Shown here one piece after another: positions 48,824 through 55,846 of a stretch of DNA of 64,000 nucleotides. The first letter of the stretch is position 1. The number at the start of each line of letters is the position of its first letter. A program made the position numbers and the translations under genes. This stretch comes from Alphaproteobacteria bacterium. GTDB lineage: Bacteria > Myxococcota_A > UBA796 > UBA2385. The notes under the pieces are model-generated. The model saw only the letters and a list, made by a program, of their open reading frames with translations. It had not been told where the DNA came from and searched no databases. The stretch spans positions 62,001-126,000 of the forward strand of contig JACKEY010000014.1 in assembly GCA_020632755.1 (NCBI GenBank). Reading direction: 5' to 3'.

Positions 48824-50518
48824 CAGCCACTTCCGTCGCTCGTGGCGCCGCGCCTCGAGGTCGGCCGGGAGCGGTGGTGGAGCCCCGTGGGTGGGCCGCT
48901 CCTCCATCGACGCCGCCAGCCGTCGCACCCGGGTCTGCCAGGCGGGAAGCGTCCACTGGCCGAACTGCGTGAACGCGCCTTCGTAGCCCTGGCGCTCGTA
49001 CTCCTCGGGCGTCGTCACGTAGCCCGAGTAGTCGTCGCAGTAGCCGGTGAGCAGCGCCACCTCGACGTCCAGCGCCTCGGCTGTCGTCTGCCGCAGCCGC
49101 TGGCCCGCGATGGTCGTCGGCTCGAAGGGCACGGCCACCACCCCCAGCCGCCCGATCCTCCACAGATGCAGCGGCAGCACCTGGGGCAGCCACGGCTCGG
49201 TGCCGACGGCGTGTTCCTGCTGGGCCAGGTGGTCGACGATCGGGTCGACCTTCGGCGGGATCAGGTGGACCGACCAGCCCTTGCCGAACACCGTGCCTTC
49301 ACCGACGGCGAGCAGGGGCGCCTTGGCGCCGTGCAGGTCCAGGAAGCGGCGGTGGGCGTCGTGCCGCAGGAACGGGGTCAGCCGGGTCCACGTCTGCCAC
49401 AGCCGGGTCGCCAGGTGCAGGCCGACGCCGATGGGCAACGGCGTGCCCGGGCCCTCCCAGGTGCCCCGCAGCATTCGGGCACCGACCGCGCCCGTGGCCG
49501 CGTGCACGTCCGTGCGGCCACCGGCCAGATCGGCGTCCACCGGCTGCCCCGGCATCGACTCCCAGGCGATGGCGACCTGCAGCGGACCGTCCAGCGCCGG
49601 CGTGCCCTCGGCGGCGTCGAGCAGCGCGAGCGCCTGTTCGCCCTGCATGCGACCGTTCTCCCGGGCGCTCTCGTGGTCGTCGGCCGACACGCCGCCCGGG
49701 AACTTCCGGCCCGGCCAGTGCCGGTGGTTCGGCGTCACATCACCACTCGGTCCCTGGCACATCAGCGCGACGAAGCCGTCGTGGCCACGCTCGCCGAGCG
49801 TCTGTTCACACAAGACGCTCGCGTACCCCTTCGCGTCCGCCGAGATGAGCGTGTTGTCGCTGTGCACGCAGGTGTTGTGCACGCCGAACCAGGCCACGAG
49901 CCCCAGCGGTCGGCCCGCCGCGTCTTCGGCCCGCAGCACCGTCATCTCCCGGTCGATGGCCAGGTGCCGCTCGTCGGGGCCATAGGTGCGGGTCACCTCG
50001 GGGTTGCGATGGTGCGCCCGCAAGGCCCGGTTGAAGGCCACCGGCAGCTCCGGCGCGAAGCGGCCCGCGGCCGCCCGCAGGCGGCCTTCCTGGCGGGCGT
50101 GCCACGCATCGGCGATCGCCTGCACCGCGCCCGCTGCGTAGACGTCCAGCACCTCGGGCTGGAAGCCCGGGATGCTCGCGTTGTCGAACCGCCGGGTGCT
50201 GTAGCCGCCGGGCGCGCTGTGGGTGTGCGTCGTCGTCAGCACCAGCGCGGTGTCGTCGACCGGCACATCGGGATGCAGGGCCCGCAGGCGCTCGAGGACC
50301 GTCGAGCGCAACAACGTCGTGATGTAGCAGATCTCCAGCGAGACCAACGCCAGCACCGGGGTCGCCGACCCGGGGTCGTGCAGCAACAGACAGCGGGCGT
50401 GCAGCCGGGTCGAGATGCCCCGGACCACGTTCCCCGCGATCGCCCATCCGAGCATGCCGACACCGGCGACCCGGTCGGGGTCCGGCGTGATGTCGGTGCG
50501 GGAGAGGGCGAGCAGCAT
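48818..50518 (-). CDS. Neutral/alkaline ceramidase-family hydrolase
   Basis: A 566-residue protein. It begins LALSRTDITPDP, the usual start of the neutral ceramidase domain without a signal peptide. The zinc site is in LTTTHTHSAPGGY (near residue 96), and the nucleophile region is QGPSGDVTPNHRHW, matching the family's Ser-Gly-Asp-Val-Ser/Thr-Pro-Asn. A second conserved part is GVVAVPFEPTTIAGQRL. True secreted ceramidases are longer and carry a C-terminal Ig-like domain, absent here. It may act on N-acyl lipids or another amide. Start: ATG at 50518. Confidence 0.82.
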   Translation of the reverse strand: MLLALSRTDITPDPDRVAGVGMLGWAIAGNVVRGISTRLHARCLLLHDPGSATPVLALVSLEICYITTLLRSTVLERLRALHPDVPVDDTALVLTTTHTHSAPGGYSTRRFDNASIPGFQPEVLDVYAAGAVQAIADAWHARQEGRLRAAAGRFAPELPVAFNRALRAHHRNPEVTRTYGPDERHLAIDREMTVLRAEDAAGRPLGLVAWFGVHNTCVHSDNTLISADAKGYASVLCEQTLGERGHDGFVALMCQGPSGDVTPNHRHWPGRKFPGGVSADDHESARENGRMQGEQALALLDAAEGTPALDGPLQVAIAWESMPGQPVDADLAGGRTDVHAATGAVGARMLRGTWEGPGTPLPIGVGLHLATRLWQTWTRLTPFLRHDAHRRFLDLHGAKAPLLAVGEGTVFGKGWSVHLIPPKVDPIVDHLAQQEHAVGTEPWLPQVLPLHLWRIGRLGVVAVPFEPTTIAGQRLRQTTAEALDVEVALLTGYCDDYSGYVTTPEEYERQGYEGAFTQFGQWTLPAWQTRVRRLAASMEERPTHGAPPPLPADLEARRHERRKWLG

Positions 50519-50564
50519 GGAGCGGGGAGATATCTCGGTCAGGGATCCGTGCCCCCGCCTTGTC

Positions 50565-51230
50565 CTAGTCGCCGAGCATCGCGGCCCAAGCGGCGTCGGA
50601 CTCGTCGAGCGCATCGTCGAGCATGTCGAGGCTGGGCCACATCATCGCTTCCGGGGTGCCGTCGGGCGGCCTCATGGCCTCCCACTCCTCGGCGCTGGGC
50701 GGAGGCGCGCGGTCGATGGCATCCCGGATGCGGGCCCAGCCCAGGCGCTCCCGCCAGCCCTGCCTGTCGACCACGAGGATGCCGTAGCCGTGGACCATGC
50801 TGTCCGCGAGGTGGTGGGCGTCCAGAGCCTCTCGGGTCACCCGCCAGCGGGACAGACTGCGGGCCAGCTCGAGGTCGGCGCCAGCCTCGAGGCCGCGTGT
50901 CTGCATCAGCAAGCCCGCGACGATGCTGTTGTCCGTGCCACTGTGTACGGCGTTGATGCCGGTGATGAGCAGCTCGTCGGCGCTCAGGGCGGGCGTGTAG
51001 CGCTTGGAGTACCACCCATCGAGGGGCCTCCAGAACTCGCGCTCTTCTTCGTAGGATGTGAACCACGGACCGGGGACGCACGGGGTCGGGTCTTCCCCAG
51101 CCAGCAGCCGATCCCGCATCCAGCAGTCGCCGGCGGGTAGCTGGCTCCGCTCACGGCGTCGGGCGAGTTCCCCAGCCACCTGGGCGCGGGTCGGCGGCAG
51201 CGTGCATGCCAGGACGAGGGCGATCAGCAT
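50565..51230 (-). CDS. Small lipoprotein of unknown function in a lower-G+C patch
   Basis: A 221-residue protein with a short lipoprotein signal (LIALVLAC, Cys9). The mature part is helical and rich in Trp, Asp and Met (CWMRDRLLAGEDPTPCVPGPW, YEEEREFWRPLDGWYSKRYTP, ALDAHHLADSMVHGYGIL). Not recognised. Its ATG overlaps the upstream gene's end by seven bases, so the two are coupled. Base use (about 62% G+C in sampled lines) differs from the 75% or so of neighbours. Confidence 0.6.
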   Translation of the reverse strand: MLIALVLACTLPPTRAQVAGELARRRERSQLPAGDCWMRDRLLAGEDPTPCVPGPWFTSYEEEREFWRPLDGWYSKRYTPALSADELLITGINAVHSGTDNSIVAGLLMQTRGLEAGADLELARSLSRWRVTREALDAHHLADSMVHGYGILVVDRQGWRERLGWARIRDAIDRAPPPSAEEWEAMRPPDGTPEAMMWPSLDMLDDALDESDAAWAAMLGD

Positions 51231-52225
51231 TCGTCTGCCGGGGTGTTGGTCCACTCCTCGCACAGCTTCTTCTCGCCCCAGACCAACCGGGCAATGACCT
51301 CCATGTGGGTGATGCACCACTGCAGCAGGGCGTTCTCGTCGACCATCATCCGGTCCTCGAACTCGTGGCCCAGGAACGTTCGAACGGGGAAGGGCAGACG
51401 CTCTCCCGCAGCGAGCTCCAAGAGCGACTCGTGCTCGATCAACCAAGCGGTGATCCCATCGTCGAGCGTGGCCGTGCCCCTGCGCAGGCCCCTGAGGAAT
51501 CCGTGGACAGCGGCACCGCCGTCGTAGGAACCCTTCTGGTGGACGCCGGGCAGGTTCCGATCCCTCTCCACCAACGTGCGCGCGAGCTCGTCGAGCACAT
51601 CTGCCGCCTGTCGCATGACCGTGCCGTAGACCCCCAGGAACTGGTCGATGCCGGGGGGTGCAGGGACGACCGCCGTGGCGAACTCGTAGAGGGTCGCGAA
51701 CTCGCGGAGCGCATCGCCAGGGCGGGTGTGGGCATCGGGCTGGCGGAGGGCCTCGACGGCCTTGCTGTACTTGTCGAAGACGGCGATGCGGGACCGCCAC
51801 TCCTGCAGCGGCCCGACCAGATACTCCCAGCACGGGTCCTCCCCGAACGCCACGCCGGCGAGGTTCTCGACCCACATGCGGGCCTGGTCCTCGGCCAGCC
51901 CCTCCTGCTCCATGAGCTGGCGAACCGCGGCGTCTTCCTCGTCCTCGTGCAGCGCCCAGGCCGCTCCGGCGGCGACGAGGTGGACGAAGCTGCCCCCGAC
52001 GCCGGCGTCCTGGTTCTCGCGGGCCACCTCGGCCACGCCCGCACCGAAGGCATCGAGGCAGGAATCCAGCCAGTCGGATCCGGCGTCCACCATGGCTTCC
52101 GGGGCCGTGAGGTCGAGCCCACGGAGCAGGTCCTGGTTGCTCTGCTCGCAGGCCGACTGCGAGGCCGTCTGGGTCGACGCGGCGCCATACGCCGGCGCGG
52201 GCGCTGCGGTCTGGTACTGCTGCAT
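51224..52225 (-). CDS. Uncharacterised protein with Gln/Ala/Pro-rich N-terminus
   Basis: A 333-residue protein starting at ATG 52225 with GGGGAG upstream. The first 35 residues (QQYQTAAPAPAYGAAST and then SNQDLLRGLDL) are rich in Gln, Ala, Thr and Pro and are not a signal peptide. The rest is helical (AAVRQLMEQEGLAEDQARMWVENL, VMRQAADVLDELARTLVERD) with aromatic stretches at the end. A small region near residues 95-110 (GVGGSFVHLVAAGAAWAL) could insert in a membrane. This N-terminal style resembles signal-less cargo or toxin-like proteins of Myxococcota (inference). It is coupled to the small lipoprotein gene and lies in the same lower-G+C patch. Confidence 0.55.
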   Translation of the reverse strand: MQQYQTAAPAPAYGAASTQTASQSACEQSNQDLLRGLDLTAPEAMVDAGSDWLDSCLDAFGAGVAEVARENQDAGVGGSFVHLVAAGAAWALHEDEEDAAVRQLMEQEGLAEDQARMWVENLAGVAFGEDPCWEYLVGPLQEWRSRIAVFDKYSKAVEALRQPDAHTRPGDALREFATLYEFATAVVPAPPGIDQFLGVYGTVMRQAADVLDELARTLVERDRNLPGVHQKGSYDGGAAVHGFLRGLRRGTATLDDGITAWLIEHESLLELAAGERLPFPVRTFLGHEFEDRMMVDENALLQWCITHMEVIARLVWGEKKLCEEWTNTPADEC

Positions 52226-52446
52226 GACAAGCTCCCCGCCGAGGCCTGCCCGCGCAACAAAGGAGGGGGGGGGAGCGGCGACCCGAGCGGACCTCGATGG
52301 TGCCGCCCGGAGCCGGAGGGGTGGGTCACGAGCTGTCAGCGAGGACCGGCCAGGTAGGCGGCGATGAACCGAAATGGTCCCGACGCCGCGATGGGGCACG
52401 GTGACGAGGCGGGCGCCTGCTGCCTGGTAGGCGAGAGCCCAGCCGA

Positions 52447-52845
52447 TCACCCCTCCCCCCACTCCCGTCCCACCCCCGCCCGCGAGTCCAGCCCGCTCTT
52501 CACGAGCACCCTGTGCACGTGGTCCTTCACGGTCCCCACCGAGATCCCGAGCGCCAATGCGATGTCCTTGTTGCGCAGGCCGGCGGCGACCAGGGATGCC
52601 ACCTCGCGCTCCCGGGGGGTCAGGGCTGCGGCCCAGGCGGGGGCGCGGTCCGGGGGGCGGACGATGACGACGGGCGCGCCCAGGCTGTCGAGGGCCTGCA
52701 GGTCGAGGGTGAGGCCCAGGCGGCCCTGGCCGAGCCCTGCCAGGCGGGCGAGCACGGCGCGGGGCACCTGCTGGCCCCGCGTGGCGGTCAGCTGCTTCAG
52801 GATGTCGCGCAGGTCGGCGAGCTCGGCGTCGGTGAGGCGGGCCAT
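52447..52845 (-). CDS. LuxR-type helix-turn-helix regulator
   Basis: A 132-residue protein. The C-terminal 60 residues are a clear LuxR/GerE DNA-binding domain (LTPREREVASLVAAGLRNKDI, LGISVGTVKDHVHRVL). The N-terminal 65 residues are a short helical domain with no receiver or autoinducer-binding fold. It starts at ATG 52845, six bases after TAGGGT and without a Shine-Dalgarno. A perfect 18-bp palindrome directly behind the hexamer is a likely binding site. The divergent SnoaL-like gene may be a target. Confidence 0.85.
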   Translation of the reverse strand: MARLTDAELADLRDILKQLTATRGQQVPRAVLARLAGLGQGRLGLTLDLQALDSLGAPVVIVRPPDRAPAWAAALTPREREVASLVAAGLRNKDIALALGISVGTVKDHVHRVLVKSGLDSRAGVGREWGEG

Positions 52846-52851
52846 GCAGGG

Positions 52852-52857
52852 ACCCTA
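52852..52857 (-). promoter_or_regulatory. Leaderless-type -10 hexamer TAGGGT
   Basis: On the minus strand TAGGGT is followed by CCCTGC and the ATG at 52845, a six-base gap. Confidence 0.55.
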
Positions 52858-52874
52858 TCCATCGAAGGATGGAT
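52857..52874. promoter_or_regulatory. Palindromic operator candidate ATCCATC-N4-GATGGAT
   Basis: A perfect 7-bp inverted repeat around GAAG, covering about -13 to -30 of the LuxR-type gene's promoter and lying 22 bases before the TAGGCT hexamer of the divergent gene. Well placed for autoregulation. Confidence 0.55.
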
Positions 52875-52896
52875 GGGCGGTGGGAGGACGGTGGCG

Positions 52897-52902
52897 TAGG
52901 CT
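52897..52902 (+). promoter_or_regulatory. -10-like hexamer TAGGCT (leadered class)
   Basis: TAGGCT lies 24 bases before the ATG at 52927, which has GGAG as ribosome site. Confidence 0.4.
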
Positions 52903-52926
52903 TGCGACGTCACCCCGGAGGACCCG

Positions 52927-53286
52927 ATGAATCGCCCTCGCGACGTGGTCGAGCGCTACTTCCGCTGCATGCAGGCGGGGCCCGGCGCCGCGGAAGATCT
53001 GTTCGCACTGTTCGCGGACGACGCGGTGTACACGGAACCGTTCACGGGCACGTCGCGGACCCACCAGGGGCGGGCCGCCATCGAACGGACGCTCCGGGAC
53101 TCGTGGCAGCAGACGCCGCCGGATCTGGTGCTGACGGTGGATCGGGTCGACGTGGACGGAGACACGGTGACGTCGCTGTGGACGTGCACGTCGCCGGTGT
53201 TCCCGGGGCCGATGCGCGGCCGCGATGTGTGCGTGGTCCGCGATGGACGCATCGCCTCCCTCGAAGTCTGTTTCCTTCCTTCCTGA
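52927..53286 (+). CDS. SnoaL/NTF2-like protein
   Basis: A 119-residue protein of the NTF2/SnoaL-like fold: VVERYFRCMQAGPGAAEDLFALFADDAVYTEPF is the start of the cone-shaped domain (quoted parts: VVERYFRCMQ and LFALFADDAVYTEPF), followed by GRAAIERTL and RDGRIASLEVCF at the end. Members bind small hydrophobic ligands or act as isomerases or cyclases; no catalytic residue set is clear. It is followed after ten bases by a DUF1801 gene, probably cotranscribed. Confidence 0.8.
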   Translation: MNRPRDVVERYFRCMQAGPGAAEDLFALFADDAVYTEPFTGTSRTHQGRAAIERTLRDSWQQTPPDLVLTVDRVDVDGDTVTSLWTCTSPVFPGPMRGRDVCVVRDGRIASLEVCFLPS

Positions 53287-53296
53287 GGTCCGACCG

Positions 53297-53668
53297 ATGT
53301 CCGACAAGCTGCAGACCTGGTACGACGCCCGCTCCCCCGAACAAGCGGAGATCGCCCGCCGGCTGGCGGCGGTGATCGGCGCCGCGGCGCCGGCCGCGGA
53401 GCTGGCGGTGAAGTGGGGCCACCCGACCTGGACCCAGGGCGGGCCGGTCTGCCAGCTCAAGCCCCAGAAGGCCTATGTGGGCCTGGTGTTCTGGTGGGGT
53501 GCGAAGCTGCCTGACCCGTCGGGGGCGCTGACCGGCGCCGGCGACAAGATGCGCACCGCTCGGTTCGCCGCGCTCGCCGACATCGACGAGGCGGTGGTGA
53601 CGGCCCTGGTGCAGGCCGCGCTCCAGGCGAATGCGACCCTGGGAGACCCGACGAAGACCAAGGCCTGA
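53297..53668 (+). CDS. DUF1801-family protein
   Basis: A 123-residue protein of the DUF1801 (YdhG-like) family: EQAEIARRLAAVIGAAAPAA, then VKWGHPTWT and VGLVFWWGAKLPDP, and a final helix with DIDEAVVTALVQAAL. The family has a small beta-sheet fold with unknown function. Start: ATG at 53297 after GAGG. It shares a run with the SnoaL-like gene. Confidence 0.8.
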   Translation: MSDKLQTWYDARSPEQAEIARRLAAVIGAAAPAAELAVKWGHPTWTQGGPVCQLKPQKAYVGLVFWWGAKLPDPSGALTGAGDKMRTARFAALADIDEAVVTALVQAALQANATLGDPTKTKA

Positions 53669-53680
53669 CCCGCGCCGCGA

Positions 53681-53686
53681 TAGAAC
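53681..53686 (+). promoter_or_regulatory. Leaderless-type -10 hexamer TAGAAC
   Basis: TAGAAC is followed by six bases (GCGGGC) and the ATG at 53693. No Shine-Dalgarno. Confidence 0.5.
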
Positions 53687-53692
53687 GCGGGC

Positions 53693-54637
53693 ATGCGTGT
53701 CCACCTCCGCACCGAGCCGACCCCCGACGAGCGGACCCTGCTGCAGGCGGAGCTCCCGCGCTCGGTCCAGCTGACCAGCAACGGTCCCCTGCAGGGCGAG
53801 ACCGATGTGCTGGTGAACGGCCGGCCGTCACCGCAGGAGCTGCTGTCGGTGCGCCAGGCGTTGGTCATTCCCTACGCCGGCCTGCCGCGGTCCACGCGCG
53901 CCCACCTGCTGGCCCACCGGCCGGACCTGCCGGTCTACAACCTGCACCACAACGCGCACGCCGCCGCGGAACACGCAGTGGCCCTGCTGCTCGCTGCGGC
54001 CCGCCGCCTGCTGCCGGTCGACCGGGCGCTGCGGGCGGGCGACTGGCGGGACCGCTACGGGCCGGATCCAGGCGTGGCCCTGGCCGGGCGCACCGCGGTG
54101 GTGCTGGGCATGGGGGCCATCGGCCGCCGGGTGGCGGTGGTGCTGGGGGCCTTGGGAATGACGGTGGAGGGGGTGCGCCGCACGGCCCGCGACGGCTGGC
54201 GGGGGGCCGAGGACCTCGAGCCGCTGCTGCGGCAGGCCGATGTGCTGGTGGTCTGCCTGCCCCACACCGAACAGACCGAGGGCCTGCTCGACGCGGAGCG
54301 GCTGGGGCTGCTGCCCTGGAATGCGGTGCTGGTGAACGTCGGACGGGCCCAGGTGATCGACGAGCGGGCACTGTTCGAGTGCCTGCGGGACGGGCGGATC
54401 CACAGTGCCGGGCTGGACGTCTGGTACCGCTACCCGGGCGACGAGGCGGCCCGGACGAACACGCCGGTGTCGGATCTGCCCTTCCACGCGCTGGACAATG
54501 TCGTGCTGAGCCCGCACCGGGCCGGGCACGGCCCCGGCGTCGAAGCGCGTCGCTGGCAGGCACTGGGCGGGCTCCTGGCCGAGCTCGAGCGCGGGGCCGA
54601 GCCGGCGTCCCGGGTGGACGTCGTGCAGGGCTACTGA
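53693..54637 (+). CDS. D-2-hydroxyacid dehydrogenase-family protein
   Basis: A 314-residue NAD-dependent oxidoreductase. The Rossmann motif is VVLGMGAIGRRVAVVLGALG (near residues 136-155). LPHTEQTEGLLDAERL and VNVGRAQVIDERALFECL follow the family order with the catalytic Arg in NVGRAQ, and HRAGHG stands near the usual His site. It lacks the acidic residue ending the second beta strand that favours NAD, so cofactor choice is uncertain. It starts at an ATG with a leaderless-type hexamer. Confidence 0.87.
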   Translation: MRVHLRTEPTPDERTLLQAELPRSVQLTSNGPLQGETDVLVNGRPSPQELLSVRQALVIPYAGLPRSTRAHLLAHRPDLPVYNLHHNAHAAAEHAVALLLAAARRLLPVDRALRAGDWRDRYGPDPGVALAGRTAVVLGMGAIGRRVAVVLGALGMTVEGVRRTARDGWRGAEDLEPLLRQADVLVVCLPHTEQTEGLLDAERLGLLPWNAVLVNVGRAQVIDERALFECLRDGRIHSAGLDVWYRYPGDEAARTNTPVSDLPFHALDNVVLSPHRAGHGPGVEARRWQALGGLLAELERGAEPASRVDVVQGY

Positions 54638-54665
54638 CCGCGCGGCGTCGCGCGCCGGCCGTCGC

Positions 54666-55253
54666 TCAGCGCGACGAGGTGATCCAGCGCAGCGCCCTGC
54701 GCAGCCGGCCCGCGGGACGTGGCGAGCGGGGCTCGGTCGGTCGGGCGGCCCGCGGTGGGGGCGGGTCGGACGCCCGGTCGGCGCGGCCGGTGACCCCGGC
54801 GACCAGCTCGTCGAGATCGATCTCGGCCACGGGGCGGTCGAGGGCGCGGGCCAGGGCGTGGGGGAAGAGGGTCTCGTCTTCCCGGGCGGCGTGCAGGGCC
54901 AGATCGTCCAGGAAGGCGGTCAGCGCGAGGGTGGCGTCGCCCGCGCGGTCGAGGCCGGCCCGCAGGCGGGCCTCGAGCTCGTGGAGCTGTCCGTGCTCGA
55001 CGTGCATCTGGGCGATGGGGCCGAGCACGTGGTGGCCGACGTCGGTGTCCCCCCGGCCCAGCGCCTGGATGGCCGGGAAGAGGATGACCTCTTCTTTGTG
55101 GAGGTGGGCGTCGAGCAGGGCCGCCAGCGCGGCGAAGTCCCGCCGCAGCTCGGGCGGCGCCCCGGCCAGGGCCGCCGTGAGCGCGGGCATCGCGGCCTTG
55201 GCGGGCCGGTGGTGCCGCTCCAGGATGTCGTCGACTTCGGCGATCAGGTCCAT
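54666..55253 (-). CDS. Hemerythrin HHE-domain protein
   Basis: A 195-residue protein. Residues 1-140 form a four-helix HHE bundle with iron-ligand candidates in ILERHHRPAK, DAHLHKEEVILFP, MHVEHGQLHELE and LALHAAREDETLFPH. The C-terminal 50 residues are Pro/Arg-rich and probably disordered. Members sense oxygen or nitric oxide or help repair iron centres. Start: ATG at 55253 with GGAGA upstream. Confidence 0.88.
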   Translation of the reverse strand: MDLIAEVDDILERHHRPAKAAMPALTAALAGAPPELRRDFAALAALLDAHLHKEEVILFPAIQALGRGDTDVGHHVLGPIAQMHVEHGQLHELEARLRAGLDRAGDATLALTAFLDDLALHAAREDETLFPHALARALDRPVAEIDLDELVAGVTGRADRASDPPPPRAARPTEPRSPRPAGRLRRALRWITSSR

Positions 55254-55296
55254 GCTGTCTCTTCTCCCAGCGGACCCCCGACGCGGCCGCAGGCGG

Positions 55297-55302
55297 TAGC
55301 CT
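55297..55302 (+). promoter_or_regulatory. -10-like hexamer TAGCCT (leadered class)
   Basis: TAGCCT lies 18 bases before the ATG at 55321, which has CGGAGG as a ribosome site. Confidence 0.45.
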
Positions 55303-55320
55303 CTCCCCCTCGGAGGTCCC

Positions 55321-55824
55321 ATGCTGCTGCTCCTGCTCCCCGTCGCCCTGGCGAACGAACCCGCCGCCGACGTCGCGCCTCCTCCCCCGGACCCGGCGGC
55401 CTCGCCGATCACCATCCCCCTCTCCCCCGACAACCCGGGCCCCTTCCGCTGCAAGGTCGACCCCTTCTTCGTCGTGCAGGAGGGCACCACCGGCCAGCTC
55501 AGCATCAAGCTGCAGATCGACGCCCCCGAGCACCTGCTCTACGTCGATCGCATCGGGGTCGAGGCCAAGGACGCCGGCGGGCTGACCGTCGGCGAGCTCA
55601 CCCTGCCGCCGGGACAGCCGCACACCGACCCCTGGGGCGGTGACCCGCGGGACGTCTACGCGCAGGACACCGAGTTCACGGTGGCCGTGACCGCCCCGAA
55701 GGGCCTGGGCGACCGGGTCGATCTGTCGCTCACGGTGTTCTGGCAGGGCTGCAGCGCCGCGATGTGTTTCATGCCGGCCGAACAGACCTTCAGCGTGCCG
55801 GTGCGGATCAAGGGCGGCGGCTGA
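55321..55824 (+). CDS. Secreted stand-alone DsbD N-terminal-like domain
   Basis: A 167-residue protein with a short signal peptide (LLLLLPVALA), a Pro-rich linker (APPPPDPAA) and one beta-sandwich domain. FFVVQEGTTGQLSIKLQI and the terminal FWQGCSAAMCFMPAEQTF match the periplasmic N-domain of DsbD, where the Cys pair passes electrons to DsbC-type partners. The Cys pair (C-x4-C) is present. No transmembrane or thioredoxin domain follows, unlike full DsbD (about 565 residues); a separate CcdA-like partner elsewhere would be needed. Confidence 0.72.
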   Translation: MLLLLLPVALANEPAADVAPPPPDPAASPITIPLSPDNPGPFRCKVDPFFVVQEGTTGQLSIKLQIDAPEHLLYVDRIGVEAKDAGGLTVGELTLPPGQPHTDPWGGDPRDVYAQDTEFTVAVTAPKGLGDRVDLSLTVFWQGCSAAMCFMPAEQTFSVPVRIKGGG

Positions 55825-55846
55825 GGGGGCGGGTCCGCCGTGACGC

